Source of the DNA: Bacteroidota bacterium | Lineage (GTDB): Bacteria; Bacteroidota; Bacteroidia; Chitinophagales; Chitinophagaceae | Length of the DNA: 64,000 nt | Assembly (NCBI GenBank): GCA_020161435.1 | Contig: JAIUNV010000004.1 | Coordinates: 310,001 to 374,000 of the forward strand | Direction: 5' to 3' | In this document: one piece after another, positions 18,708-27,812 of the stretch | Layout: the number at the start of each line of letters is the position of its first letter | Numbering within the stretch: position 1 is the stretch's first letter | Program-made: the position numbers and the translations under genes | Notes under the pieces: model-generated | What the model was told of the DNA's origin: nothing | The model's database searches: none | Seen by the model: only the letters and a program-made list of their open reading frames with translations

Positions 18708-21584
18708 ATGAACATGTGTATGAAACGGTATGTATTGGCTGGATTGTTGTTGCAACTCATTATTTGTTGTAGCAATGTAATTGCGCAAAAAACAGAAGTG
18801 CGTTACCTCTCGGGAACAGATAATGAGCACACTGTACAATGGGATTTTTTATGCACCAAAGGCCGTAATAGCGGTAAGTGGACAACCATTCCTGTGCCAT
18901 CGCATTGGGAGCAGCATGGCTTTGGTGGCTATGATTATGGCCGTGATTATGTGACCTATGGTAAAAACTTTCGCTTTCATGATGAACAGGGACAATACAA
19001 GCATCGCTTCAAAGTACCCGACAGCTGGAAAGGCAAAGATATTTTCATTGTATTCGAAGGATCGATGACAGACACCGAAGTAAAGATCAATGATAAGTTG
19101 GCTGGTCCGGTTCATCAAGGTGCCTTCTATCAATTCAAATACAATATTGCTGATAAACTCTTGTGGGGCAAGGAAAACTTGCTGGAAGTAACCGTGAGTA
19201 AAATGAGTGCCGATGCCAGTGTAAACAACGCTGAACGCTTGGCCGACTACTGGATATTAGGCGGCATTTTTCGTCCGGTGTATTTGATGGCTTTGCCTGC
19301 TTCGCATATTACACGTACTTCTATTGATGCAAAAGCAGATGGCAGTTTTGCAGCACAAGTTTTTTTGCAAAAACCGGTACAGACTTCGCAACTTAAAGCC
19401 AGCATATTCGATAGCAAAGGAAAGCTGGTATCAAGTTTTCAGCAGTCAGTTTCAGGCAAAGACTCTGTGTTGGTTTTGCGCCATCAGCTGGCAGGCATAC
19501 AAACATGGAATGCGGAAACACCCAACTTGTACAAGTTGCAATTAGAGTGGGTACAAGGCTCCAAAAAGCTACACAGCATTACACAGAAATTCGGTTTCAG
19601 AACCATTGAGATTCGTAAAGGGGAAGGCATTTTTATCAATGGCACGCAGGTAAAAATGAAAGGAGTGAACAGGCATGTGTGGTGGCCCGAAACAGGCCGA
19701 GCTGTAAATGCAAAAATTGATTTAATGGATGTGCAGCTGATGAAGCAAATGAACATGAATGCTGTTCGTTGTTCGCATTACCCACCCGATCAATCTTTTC
19801 TGGATATCTGCGATTCATTGGGCTTGTATGTGTTGGATGAGTTGGCCGGCTGGCAAAAGGCATACAGTACCAAAGCCGGTGCACCCCTGGTAAAAGAAAT
19901 GGTGGAAAGGGATGCCAATCATCCGAGCATCATCATCTGGAGCAATGGCAATGAAGGTGGGCACAACAAAGAATTGGATGATGATTATGGTATGTATGAT
20001 TTTAGTAAACGTCCGGTGATACATGCACATCATCGCCCCGGCAATGAGTTCAATGGCATTGATTGTAATCATTACGAAGATTATTACAGCAGCAAGAAAA
20101 TACTGGAAGACGAACCACACATTTACATGCCAACTGAATTTTTGCACAGTCAGGATGATGGTGGTGGCGGTGCTGCTTTGTACGACTTTTGGGAGCTGCA
20201 TTGGAAAGCGAAAAAAAGTGCCGGTGGATTTTTGTGGGCATTGGTAGATGAAGGATTGGTAAGAACCGACATGAACAACCTCATAGATGTAAATGGCGTG
20301 AATGCACCGGATGGCGTGTTGGGGCCGCATCGGGAAAAGGAGGGTAGTTTTTTTGCCATCCGTGATATTTTTTCACCTGTAAAAATCAGCTGGCCCGATT
20401 TGCTGCCTGCCAGTTTCGACGGAACAGTGGCTCTTGAAAACCGGTATCATTATAGCAACCTCAATAGTTGTGTATTCAAATGGCAATTGTTGAATTATAC
20501 CAAGCCATACAGCGGGCAAAAAGGTGCCAGTGTGTTGAAAAAAGGTACAGTTGCATCACCTGATATTGCTCCGTTGAAAACTGGCAATTTGTCGCTGACA
20601 CTACCCACTGATTGGCGCAACTACGATGCGTTGGAATTGATTGTTGTTGACCAGCACGGAGCAGAAGTGATTCGTGATATCCGGCGCATAAAAAACAATC
20701 AGGCCTTGTTGACTGCGGCCATTAGCCGTATCGGAAAAGACAGCGTCACAATTGCAGACAACGATACATTGATTACGCTGAAATCAGGCCCGGTAAGTAT
20801 TGCCATCAATAAATCTACCGGATTGCTTGAAAAAGTGGCTAATGCAGACCGTGGCCCATTGTCGTTTGCCAATGGCCCTGTGCTGGTAGGTGGTGATGCC
20901 AAAGTGCAGTCGGTTGTTGCCGGTAAGCAAGGGGCCAATGCGGTAATAACGATTACGTATACGGGCACTATGCAACAAGCCGTGTGGACCATGCAGCCCG
21001 GTGGTTGGGTGAAGCTGGAATACCAATATGCACCCGTAGGAACGCAACAATTTGCAGGCATTAGCTTCAGCTATCCTGAAAACTTTATGCTGGGTGCCCG
21101 CTGGTTGGGCAACGGGCCTTACAGGGTTTGGAAAAACAGAATGTTGGGCGGTCGGTTTAATGTACATGAGAACATGAACAACAATACCATGACCGGCAGT
21201 TATCCATGGAATTTTCCAGAGTTTAAAGGTTATTATGCCAACATTGCCTGGATGGAAATGAATACGGTGGAAGGTAAATTTTTAATGGCCAGTGAAGATG
21301 ATAGTTTGTTTGTCCGGCTGTTTAATTTCTACGGATTGAGTGGTCCTAAACCACATCCGGTGCTACCTTCTGGCGATATTTCGTGGCTTGATGCAATACC
21401 GCCCGTTGGTACCAAGTTAGCGTTGGGTTTAAACACCAATACAAAAGTGTTAGGTCCGCAAAGTGAACCCAAGGTATTCGATGGCAAACCTATCAAACAT
21501 ACATTGTGGTTTTATTTTGGCCTGCCTTCGCCCGAAGATCAGCGGCAGCAGTTCACCATGCCTTCAGTAAATGATTTGTTGTAA
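18708..21584 (+). CDS. GH2 family exo-glycosidase (beta-galactosidase/glucuronidase-like), exported
   Basis: 958 residues. The start codon follows the GH106 stop without a gap, and a signal peptide ends at VIAQ. Order of domains: sugar-binding jelly roll (YDYGRDYVTYGKNF, WILGGIFRPVYL), immunoglobulin-like domain, then a TIM barrel with MKGVNRHVWWPETG, NAVRCSHYPPDQ and the acid/base Glu in WSNGNEGGHN; the likely nucleophile Glu is in YMPTEFLHS. A long C-terminal domain with LGNGPYRVWKNR resembles bacterial beta-galactosidases (domain 5). The exact sugar cannot be read. Galactose side chains of rhamnogalacturonan I are a reasonable guess. Confidence 0.9.
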   Translation: MNMCMKRYVLAGLLLQLIICCSNVIAQKTEVRYLSGTDNEHTVQWDFLCTKGRNSGKWTTIPVPSHWEQHGFGGYDYGRDYVTYGKNFRFHDEQGQYKHRFKVPDSWKGKDIFIVFEGSMTDTEVKINDKLAGPVHQGAFYQFKYNIADKLLWGKENLLEVTVSKMSADASVNNAERLADYWILGGIFRPVYLMALPASHITRTSIDAKADGSFAAQVFLQKPVQTSQLKASIFDSKGKLVSSFQQSVSGKDSVLVLRHQLAGIQTWNAETPNLYKLQLEWVQGSKKLHSITQKFGFRTIEIRKGEGIFINGTQVKMKGVNRHVWWPETGRAVNAKIDLMDVQLMKQMNMNAVRCSHYPPDQSFLDICDSLGLYVLDELAGWQKAYSTKAGAPLVKEMVERDANHPSIIIWSNGNEGGHNKELDDDYGMYDFSKRPVIHAHHRPGNEFNGIDCNHYEDYYSSKKILEDEPHIYMPTEFLHSQDDGGGGAALYDFWELHWKAKKSAGGFLWALVDEGLVRTDMNNLIDVNGVNAPDGVLGPHREKEGSFFAIRDIFSPVKISWPDLLPASFDGTVALENRYHYSNLNSCVFKWQLLNYTKPYSGQKGASVLKKGTVASPDIAPLKTGNLSLTLPTDWRNYDALELIVVDQHGAEVIRDIRRIKNNQALLTAAISRIGKDSVTIADNDTLITLKSGPVSIAINKSTGLLEKVANADRGPLSFANGPVLVGGDAKVQSVVAGKQGANAVITITYTGTMQQAVWTMQPGGWVKLEYQYAPVGTQQFAGISFSYPENFMLGARWLGNGPYRVWKNRMLGGRFNVHENMNNNTMTGSYPWNFPEFKGYYANIAWMEMNTVEGKFLMASEDDSLFVRLFNFYGLSGPKPHPVLPSGDISWLDAIPPVGTKLALGLNTNTKVLGPQSEPKVFDGKPIKHTLWFYFGLPSPEDQRQQFTMPSVNDLL

Positions 21585-22519
21585 TGAAACGGCGGTTTTC
21601 ATTTTTCTTATTGCTCTTTTGCTTTGCCTGTATGCATGTTTCAATTGCTCAGGATAGTGTGTACCTCTTTGCTTATTTCAACAACAATGGCAAAGACGGT
21701 CTTCACTTGGCATATAGCGAAGATGGCTATACCTACAAGGCTATCAAAAACGATAAATCATTGCTGCGACCTGTGTTGAGCAAAGACAGCCTGATGCGTG
21801 ACCCATGCATTATTCAAGGCGTAGATGGCCGCTTTCACATGGTGTGGACAGTGAGTTGGAATGACCGCGGCATTGGTTATGCGTCCTCATCAGATCTTAT
21901 TCATTGGAGTGAGCAGCAATACATTCCCGTGATGGCGCATGAAGACAGTGCACTTAACTGCTGGGCTCCAGAAATAACGTATGATGCTAAAAAGCAACAG
22001 TACATTATTTATTGGGCTACCACTATTCCGGGTCGTTTTGCTGCAGGTAGTCAGTCTGGGGACGGACGCTACAATCACCGCATGTATTATGTGAGCACAA
22101 AAGATTTTCGCAGCTTTAGCCAAGCCCGGTTGTTGTATGATTATGATTTCAGTGTGATTGATGCCAGCATTTTTCGGGTAGGAAATCGCTACGCTATGCT
22201 GTTGAAAGATGAAACCAAAGCACCGCCTCAAAAAAATCTGAGGATTGCATTTAGTAAGCATGCACACAAAGGTTTCAGCAAACCTTCTGCACCTATTACG
22301 GGTAGGTATTGGGCAGAAGGCCCTACGGTTGCTAAAGTAGGAGACCTGTGGGTGGTTTACTTTGATAAATACACCAGCCATACCTACGGTGCGGTTGCTT
22401 CCAAAGACCTCATTCATTGGGAAGACATTTCAGACAAAGTGCATTTTCCAAAGGGTATCAGGCATGGTACGGTGTTGCGCATCAGCAGGGCAACGCTGCT
22501 GCCATTGCTGGCTTTGTAA
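21584..22519 (+). CDS. GH43-like five-bladed propeller glycosidase, exported
   Basis: 311 residues with a signal peptide ending SIAQ. Its ATG overlaps the GH2 stop by one base (TAATG). Repeated propeller-blade patterns are seen: GLHLAYSEDGYTY, MRDPCIIQGVDGRFHMVWT, SSDLIHWSEQ, WAPEITYDAKKQQYIIYWA, WAEGPTVAKVGDLWVVYFD. Candidate catalytic acids are Asp in RDP, Glu in WAPE and Glu in AEGP, the clan GH-F layout. Substrate could be arabinan or galactan side chains. This is the last enzyme of the operon. Confidence 0.85.
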   Translation: MKRRFSFFLLLFCFACMHVSIAQDSVYLFAYFNNNGKDGLHLAYSEDGYTYKAIKNDKSLLRPVLSKDSLMRDPCIIQGVDGRFHMVWTVSWNDRGIGYASSSDLIHWSEQQYIPVMAHEDSALNCWAPEITYDAKKQQYIIYWATTIPGRFAAGSQSGDGRYNHRMYYVSTKDFRSFSQARLLYDYDFSVIDASIFRVGNRYAMLLKDETKAPPQKNLRIAFSKHAHKGFSKPSAPITGRYWAEGPTVAKVGDLWVVYFDKYTSHTYGAVASKDLIHWEDISDKVHFPKGIRHGTVLRISRATLLPLLAL

Positions 22520-22660
22520 ATGATTATTGTTTTTACATTCTTCAGCTTTCCATGCTGATTGAAGGAGATTTTAACTTGGGTAAATCATAACATGTGTTGA
22601 GTAATGTCATGTAGTGGTCTGTTGCAAGCCTTTACTTTTCGGGTGAAAAAAGTACGAATC

Positions 22661-23281
22661 ATGCAACAACAACAGCATACATCGCATCCCGATCCTACAG
22701 CACTGGGTTTATTTGGTTTGGCCATGGTTACACTGGTAGCTTCTTCACAAAAACTGGGGCTTACACAAGGCACATCCATGGTATTGCCATGGGCTGTTTT
22801 TTTGGGTGCCATGGTGCAGTTGGTAGCGGGTGTATATGATTTTAAAAAAGGCAATGCATTTGGTGGCACTGCATTCATCGCTTATGGATTTTTCTGGCTG
22901 GCGGTGGGTATGTCGTGGCTCATTAGTATGGGCGCATTAGGCGATGCATTGAAAACCGCTGCAGACTCCCGTCAGTTGGGCGTCGCTTTCATTGGGTATC
23001 TCATTTTTACCCTGTACATGACCATTGGCGCTACACAAACCAACACTGTGTTGTTCGCCATCTTTGCTTTGATTGATTTGCTTTTTATTGGGCTGAGCAT
23101 TTCTGTGTTGTCTACCAATGAAGCATTGAAAGAAGCGGCACATCAATTGGCTGCGTATGCTGAATTACTCATCAGCCTTGCATCCTTTTATTTGTCTGCA
23201 GCCTACATTTTCAAAGCGCAGTTCGGAAAAACCTTGTTGCCTATTGGAGGCAAATTGTTTGCATCCAAGACCATAGCATAA
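22661..23281 (+). CDS. satP: Acetate/succinate permease (GPR1/FUN34/YaaH family)
   Basis: 206 residues from ATG 22661. The frame from 22604 adds a basic, non-conserved N-terminus. Six hydrophobic segments are visible, with the family signature HPDPTALGLFGLAMVTLV at the start (usual form NPAPLGL) and AFIAYGFFWLAVG. Family members import acetate as acetate/proton symporters. It lies 141 bases after the exported glycosidase operon. Uptake of acetate freed by the acetylesterase is a plausible link, though it may have its own promoter. Confidence 0.9.
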   Translation: MQQQQHTSHPDPTALGLFGLAMVTLVASSQKLGLTQGTSMVLPWAVFLGAMVQLVAGVYDFKKGNAFGGTAFIAYGFFWLAVGMSWLISMGALGDALKTAADSRQLGVAFIGYLIFTLYMTIGATQTNTVLFAIFALIDLLFIGLSISVLSTNEALKEAAHQLAAYAELLISLASFYLSAAYIFKAQFGKTLLPIGGKLFASKTIA

Positions 23282-23329
23282 AATGTTGAAGTAAAATGTA
23301 TACCGCCTGTTCAGTCAGGGGCAAAAGAA

Positions 23330-23355
23330 AAGGCACTTCTTCACTGAAGTGCCTT
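23330..23355 (-). terminator. Rho-independent terminator of tRNA-Leu transcript
   Basis: A perfect 10-bp stem (AAGGCACTTC 23330-23339, GAAGTGCCTT 23346-23355) with a 6-base loop. On the minus strand it is followed by TTTTCTTTT, so it stops leftward transcription from the tRNA-Leu side. It lies 12 bases beyond the tRNA 3' end. Confidence 0.8.
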
Positions 23356-23366
23356 GACTAGGGTTG

Positions 23367-23450
23367 TGCCCAGAACAGGAATCGAACCTGCACTCCCTTG
23401 CGAGAACCAGATTTTGAGTCTAGCGCGTCTACCAATTCCGCCATCTGGGC
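23367..23450 (-). tRNA. tRNA-Leu (anticodon CAA)
   Basis: 84 bases on the minus strand. The acceptor arms GCCCAGA and TCTGGGC pair, the D arm reads GCGGAATTGGTAGACGC, and the anticodon arm CTAGA-CTCAAAA-TCTGG puts CAA at the loop centre. The long variable arm TTCTCGCAAGGGAG and the T arm GCAGG-TTCGATT-CCTGT confirm a class II leucine tRNA. CCA is not encoded; the 3' sequence is A-CA. It lies 39 bases after hscB on the same strand and may be co-transcribed with it. Confidence 0.95.
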
Positions 23451-23489
23451 AGCTTGTTTCGCAACGGGTTGCAATATTACAGCGTTTAG

Positions 23490-23975
23490 CTATTCAGCCA
23501 ACAATCGGTCCAAATATTTTTTTTGATAATACCAGGTCTTTACCCCATGCAAATCCTTTTCGCTTAATGAAGCGGTATTTTCATTGGCCAAAATGCCAGC
23601 GATGGGAGCTTTAATTTCCGCTTGTAATTCATCCACCCGGGCTCTAATACTGGCGGCATCGGCTCCATCCATGCGCATTTCATTTAGCTCCATAACCTCC
23701 ATTAAAAAGGCTGGGGGCAGCGTAAACTTTTCTTCTTCCTCCAGCATGCCATGCAATTGCAGCACATATTTCACAGTGGCATCTTCTGTTTGAAATGTCT
23801 TCCAGGCCTGGTTAATGAGCGACGACATTTCCATGGCTTTATCCTGCGCTTCGACAGACTCCTGACCAAAAAAATCGGGGTGGTATTGCTTTTGTAAACG
23901 CACATAGATACGGGTAAGCGCAGCTTTATTCACAGTAAAAGAAACCGGGATATCAAACAATTCAAAATAGTTCAT
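23490..23975 (-). CDS. hscB: HscB-like Fe-S cluster co-chaperone (J-domain)
   Basis: 161 residues, near the 171 of E. coli HscB. An N-terminal J-domain (YFELFDIPVSF, LTRIYVRLQKQYHPDFF with the HPD triad) is followed by an oligomerisation domain (LINQAWKTFQ, LQLHGMLEEEEK, FLMEVMELNE). HscB brings the scaffold IscU to HscA during Fe-S cluster assembly. It is the third gene of a leftward operon tsaD-trmN6-hscB, 6 bases after trmN6. Confidence 0.9.
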   Translation of the reverse strand: MNYFELFDIPVSFTVNKAALTRIYVRLQKQYHPDFFGQESVEAQDKAMEMSSLINQAWKTFQTEDATVKYVLQLHGMLEEEEKFTLPPAFLMEVMELNEMRMDGADAASIRARVDELQAEIKAPIAGILANENTASLSEKDLHGVKTWYYQKKYLDRLLAE

Positions 23976-23981
23976 GAGTGG

Positions 23982-24704
23982 TTACAATTTCAGGTAGTAA
24001 GGTTTCAATAGTTGTACAAATGCGGGGTCGTATTGTTCTTGATTGCCGGCAATGCTGATTGTTTCAAATGTTGAATGAGCATTTTGTTCTTGACTAAAAA
24101 TGGCCATGGTTCTGAACAAGTCATGCGTGGGAGTTTGCCGCACATCGCAACCATGCACAACTGTGAGGTGAAGTTCTGCGGCTAAAGTGAGCATCGCTTG
24201 CTTTCGGTAAAATGGCAGCAGCACTGCAAATTGCCCATTTGCAGCCAACAACGATTTTGCTTTCAGGAATAATTCTTCCAGTAGCAAAGCATCGGAATGA
24301 TGGGCAATGTTTTTGGCATCAAAAAAGGAGCTGAGTTGCAGCTCATGAAAAGGCGGATTGCTGATGATAAAATCGGCTTTCGGTTCGGCAGGCATCCAGC
24401 GGATGTCTTGTTGTAGCACTGCAATTTGAGCAGCAAATGGCGACGCTGCTACATTTTCGCTGGCTTGTGCTACAGCATCGCCTTCAATATCTACTGCAGT
24501 AATACGCAGGTTGTTTTTTGCTTGTGCCAGCATCAGGCTTAGCAAGCCAGTACCGGTTCCTAAATCGTATGCTGTTGTAGCATTAGTAGCCTGTACCTGT
24601 GCCGCCACCCATGCCCCAAACAAGCAGGCATCGGTGGTCACTTTCATGGCGCACTTGTCCTGATGGATGGTGAATTGTTTGAATTGAAACCAGGTGTTTG
24701 GCAT
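23982..24704 (-). CDS. trmN6: tRNA1(Val) (adenine37-N6)-methyltransferase
   Basis: 240 residues from ATG 24704, which fits the family start NTWFQFKQFTIHQDKCAMKV. The SAM-binding motif YDLGTGTGLLSL, acidic AVDIEGDA and the N6-adenine catalytic motif ISNPPFHE are seen. E. coli YfiC (TrmN6) methylates A37 of tRNA1Val. The longer start at 24749 would overlap tsaD. It is 13 bases after tsaD. Confidence 0.9.
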   Translation of the reverse strand: MPNTWFQFKQFTIHQDKCAMKVTTDACLFGAWVAAQVQATNATTAYDLGTGTGLLSLMLAQAKNNLRITAVDIEGDAVAQASENVAASPFAAQIAVLQQDIRWMPAEPKADFIISNPPFHELQLSSFFDAKNIAHHSDALLLEELFLKAKSLLAANGQFAVLLPFYRKQAMLTLAAELHLTVVHGCDVRQTPTHDLFRTMAIFSQEQNAHSTFETISIAGNQEQYDPAFVQLLKPYYLKL

Positions 24705-24717
24705 AAATACACAATTG

Positions 24718-25734
24718 TTACCAACTGGCTCTTGCCGATGGCGATGCATCTAAACTACTGAATTGCCCGTCGAGAAATTTATAGTAAGCCGCAATGGCAA
24801 TCATACCTGCATTGTCGGTGCAGTATTCAAAAGCTGGCATATACGTGTTCCAGTGAAAACGTTCGCCCGTTGCTTGTAAGGCTTTACGCAGGCCGCTGTT
24901 GGCGCTTACACCACCTGCCACACATATTTCTTTGATGCCCGTTTCTTTCGCTGCCTTCATCAGCTTCTTTATCAGAATTTGAATGATGCTTTGCTGAACA
25001 GACGCACAGATATTGGCCAGTTCTTGCTGTACAAAATCAGGGTTCTCTTTCTGTGCTTTTTGCAAAAAATAAAGAATGGATGTTTTCAATCCACTGAAGC
25101 TGAAATCAAGTCCTTGTATTTGAGGTTCGGCAAATTTGTAGATGGCTTGTCCTTGCTGTGCATACTTGTCAATCAGCGGGCCGCCGGGGTAGGGCAGGCC
25201 AATGAGTTTGGCACTTTTATCGAAGGCTTCGCCAGCGGCATCGTCCAGTGTTTCACCAATCACGGTCATTTGCAAAGGGCTGTCGCAACGTACAATTTGG
25301 GTGTGGCCACCGCTCACAGTAAGGCACAAAAAAGGAAACGAAGGACGGCGGTTGCCAATGAGATTGGCCAGCACGTGTGCCTGCATGTGGTGCACTGCAA
25401 TAAGTGGTTTATCCAGCGCCAATGCAAGGCTTTTAGCAAAACCACTGCCCACCAGCAACGCACCAATAAGGCCCGGCGCTTGGGTGTATGCAATGGCATC
25501 AACACTTTGTAAATCGCATTGTGCCGCTTGCAAAGCCTGCTGCACTACAGGCACAATGTTTTGCATGTGTGCCCTGCTGGCCAGCTCGGGTACCACTCCG
25601 CCGTATTGCTGATGCACCGTTTGGGTGGCAATGATGTTGGATAAAATGTCACCATTGCGGCAAACAGCAGCAGAGGTTTCATCGCAGGATGATTCGATAG
25701 CGAGTATGGTAGCAGAAGCCGTGAATGTGCCCAT
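24718..25734 (-). CDS. tsaD: tRNA threonylcarbamoyladenosine transferase TsaD
   Basis: 338 residues. N-terminal ILAIESSCDETSAAV, the metal-site HHMQAHVLANL, VSGGHTQIV, AFDKSAKLIGLPYPGGP and VAGGVSANSGLR are all diagnostic. TsaD completes the t6A37 modification of ANN-decoding tRNAs together with TsaB and TsaE. It leads a leftward operon with another tRNA-modifying gene (trmN6). Confidence 0.97.
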   Translation of the reverse strand: MGTFTASATILAIESSCDETSAAVCRNGDILSNIIATQTVHQQYGGVVPELASRAHMQNIVPVVQQALQAAQCDLQSVDAIAYTQAPGLIGALLVGSGFAKSLALALDKPLIAVHHMQAHVLANLIGNRRPSFPFLCLTVSGGHTQIVRCDSPLQMTVIGETLDDAAGEAFDKSAKLIGLPYPGGPLIDKYAQQGQAIYKFAEPQIQGLDFSFSGLKTSILYFLQKAQKENPDFVQQELANICASVQQSIIQILIKKLMKAAKETGIKEICVAGGVSANSGLRKALQATGERFHWNTYMPAFEYCTDNAGMIAIAAYYKFLDGQFSSLDASPSARASW

Positions 25735-25792
25735 GTGTTATGGCACAAAAGTATCTAAATGTGCCAATGGAATATCGCAATCATCAATTCCA

Positions 25793-25843
25793 ACTTCCTT
25801 CTTCCGTAATTCTTACTTCGTACCTCGTCCTTTCTACTTACTT
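25793..25843. repeat. Period-7 degenerate tandem repeat at the end of the ABC permease gene
   Basis: About seven 7-base units resembling ACTTCGT (for example ACTTCGT 25815-25821, ACCTCGT 25822-25828, ACTTACT 25836-25842). The array overlaps the stop codon and last codons of the leftward ABC permease gene (stop at 25834-25836). A reverse-complement relative sharing CTTCGTACCTCGT occurs at 51565-51580. Confidence 0.65.
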
Positions 25844-27081
25844 CTAATAGCTACTACCGGATCGAGCCGGGCTGCATTCCAGGCAGGAATGATACCTGCC
25901 AGTAAACCCACGCCAATGCTGATACCCATGGCCAGTGCCACTATGCCTGCGGAAATAAATACTTTAAACGGCAGGGCCGCACTTAGTGCCAGCGTAATAA
26001 GAAACACCAGCAGTAAACCAATGAACCCACCAATGATGCAGAGGAACGAAGACTCTAACAAGAACTCTGTCATGATGTAGGCTTTTTGGGCACCTACGGC
26101 TTTCTTCAATCCTATTTGTGAGGTTCGTTCTTTCACCGTTACAAACATGATATTGGCGATCCCAAACAAACCTACAATAAGGCTGAAACCTCCAATAACC
26201 AAGCCGCCAATATTGAGGTTGGTAAACAATGCATCTAGGCTTTGGCTACTGGCTGTTACATCGTTCAGGGCAAAGTTGTCGTCTTCGGTAGGGCGCAGTT
26301 TGCGTACACTGCGCATAATGCCTTTCAGCTCATCTTTGAGCACATCCACCGCTACACCTTCTTTGCCTTTTACGAGCAAAAAACGGCCGGCATTTCTTTC
26401 ATCAACCACCTGGCGGCAAAAATTGAAAGGCACGATAATAATGTTGTCGAAATCCCATGCACCCACCATGCTTTGGCCGGCCTTTTTCATTACGCCAACA
26501 ATGGTGGCGGTACGGCCGGCAATGGTCACCTGTTTGCCCACGGCTTTTTGGGGCTCGTCAAACAGCTTCACAGCATTTTCGTAGCCCATTACAATTACCG
26601 GAGAGCCATTGGCAAATTCGCTGGAAGAGAGGTAGCGGCCATCACCGAGTTTTATTTCTTGAATGCGGTTAAACTCTTCAGTAGCGCCATACCAGCTCAC
26701 ATTCGTCAGCAGGTTGTCTTTGTATTCTACATTGCTGCTATTGAAGAGCATAAACGCCACCGCATCGGCATACTGGCTGCGGGTTTTTATGGGGCGCATT
26801 TCTTCAAACTTGGGCTCGGGGCGTTTTACATATTTCCACCACGGATAATCGCCGCCGCCGCCCCAGGGCCACTTTTGTACGTATACAGTGTTGGTGCCAA
26901 GGTCTTTCAAACCGTCCTTAATATTTTGCTTCAGGCTTTGTACCGTGGCCAGTACACCAATGATGCAAAAGATGCCGATGGTGACACCAAACAGGGAAAG
27001 AAAAGTCCGCATTTTATTGGTGCGAAGTTCTTCGATGGCCATTTTAAGGCTGTTCCATACAATGTTTACCACTTTGCGCAT
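25834..27081 (-). CDS. MacB/FtsX-type ABC transporter permease
   Basis: 415 residues: one N-terminal membrane helix (MRTFLSLFGVTIGIFCIIGVL), a periplasmic MacB core domain about residues 50-270 (SSEFANGSPVIVMGYE, GRTATIVGVMKK), then three C-terminal helices ending with GLLAGIIPAWNAARLDPVVAIR. This is the standard MacB-type permease of lipoprotein, antimicrobial-peptide or macrolide systems. No ATPase gene is adjacent, so its partner is elsewhere. The C-terminal codons overlap a period-7 repeat. Confidence 0.9.
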   Translation of the reverse strand: MRKVVNIVWNSLKMAIEELRTNKMRTFLSLFGVTIGIFCIIGVLATVQSLKQNIKDGLKDLGTNTVYVQKWPWGGGGDYPWWKYVKRPEPKFEEMRPIKTRSQYADAVAFMLFNSSNVEYKDNLLTNVSWYGATEEFNRIQEIKLGDGRYLSSSEFANGSPVIVMGYENAVKLFDEPQKAVGKQVTIAGRTATIVGVMKKAGQSMVGAWDFDNIIIVPFNFCRQVVDERNAGRFLLVKGKEGVAVDVLKDELKGIMRSVRKLRPTEDDNFALNDVTASSQSLDALFTNLNIGGLVIGGFSLIVGLFGIANIMFVTVKERTSQIGLKKAVGAQKAYIMTEFLLESSFLCIIGGFIGLLLVFLITLALSAALPFKVFISAGIVALAMGISIGVGLLAGIIPAWNAARLDPVVAIRSK

Positions 27082-27158
27082 AGGTCAAATGTAGCGGCAT
27101 TCAGCCCTTTGTATCCGCTATTTATATGAACGGCTTGTGGACTCATGCAGCGGATAAA

Positions 27159-27188
27159 AAAACAGCTTCCGATGAGGGAAGCTGTTTT
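27159..27188 (-). terminator. Rho-independent terminator of the outer-membrane protein gene
   Basis: A perfect 12-bp stem, AAAACAGCTTCC at 27159-27170 and GGAAGCTGTTTT at 27177-27188, with a 6-base loop. On the minus strand the T-run continues into TTTATCC. It is 21 bases past the stop of the gene ending at 27210. Confidence 0.85.
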
Positions 27189-27209
27189 GTAAAAGCAGTT
27201 ATGTGAAGA

Positions 27210-27812
27210 TTAGTCTTTGTTGTACCGGCCGCCGCCAATGCATATGCCGAGTTTTACACCGAGGTAATTATTCTTGAGGCTGAAATCGGTTTTGCCCACC
27301 AGATTGTATTCTACACCCAGGCGAAAATGGCCTGCTTCGAAACCTGCCCGAAACATGCCACCAAAATTGTTGTCGGTGAGCACATCGGCATCGGTGGTAG
27401 TGGTAGAGCTGGACACATACGCACCAGCAACAGAATACAAACCCGTACCTGCGCCAATGAATGGCCGGAATCCGCGGTTGCTCAGGTAAAAGTCGCCGGT
27501 AATGAGGTAAGAGCCGTTTACCTGCACATCGCCTTCAAACTGGTCTCCGTTTACCACTACGCCCCGGGCCATGGCGGCGCCTTCCAGGCGAAGGCCCAGT
27601 GCAAATTGATCTACGATGGCATATTTGGGTTCTATCACAAACAAGGCACCGCCTCTGCTACCTGTGCCACTGCCCATGGGCAATGCGTAGCCAAGGCTTA
27701 CGTCAACTTTAAAAGGTTTGAATACCCGGCCAGATTCTTCTTCTTGTGCCATTGCAGCGCTGCCCAACATCAGGCCAGCTGAAAGCAACATCAGTTGCAA
27801 AGTTTTCTTCAT
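27210..27812 (-). CDS. Small outer-membrane beta-barrel protein
   Basis: 200 residues from ATG 27812 with a clear signal peptide (MKKTLQLMLLSAGLMLGSAAMAQ region). The rest alternates polar and aromatic strands: DVSLGYALPMGSG, GLRLEGAAMA, VNGSYLITGDFYLS, RPFIGAGTGLY, MFRAGFEAGHFRLGVEYNLVG and a final aromatic strand (NNYLGVKLGICIGGG). This fits an OmpW/outer-membrane-beta-barrel (8-stranded) family. Its function is unknown. It has its own terminator. Confidence 0.75.
   Translation of the reverse strand: MKKTLQLMLLSAGLMLGSAAMAQEEESGRVFKPFKVDVSLGYALPMGSGTGSRGGALFVIEPKYAIVDQFALGLRLEGAAMARGVVVNGDQFEGDVQVNGSYLITGDFYLSNRGFRPFIGAGTGLYSVAGAYVSSSTTTTDADVLTDNNFGGMFRAGFEAGHFRLGVEYNLVGKTDFSLKNNYLGVKLGICIGGGRYNKD

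Noticed and set aside
23354..23614. Open frame containing the peptide VPRTGIEPALPCENQ
   Set aside because: It is a translation of the tRNA-Leu antisense strand, a known false ORF.
26242..27129. 295-codon rightward frame opposite the ABC permease gene
   Set aside because: Shadow of the MacB-type permease, which has clear membrane helices and family motifs.
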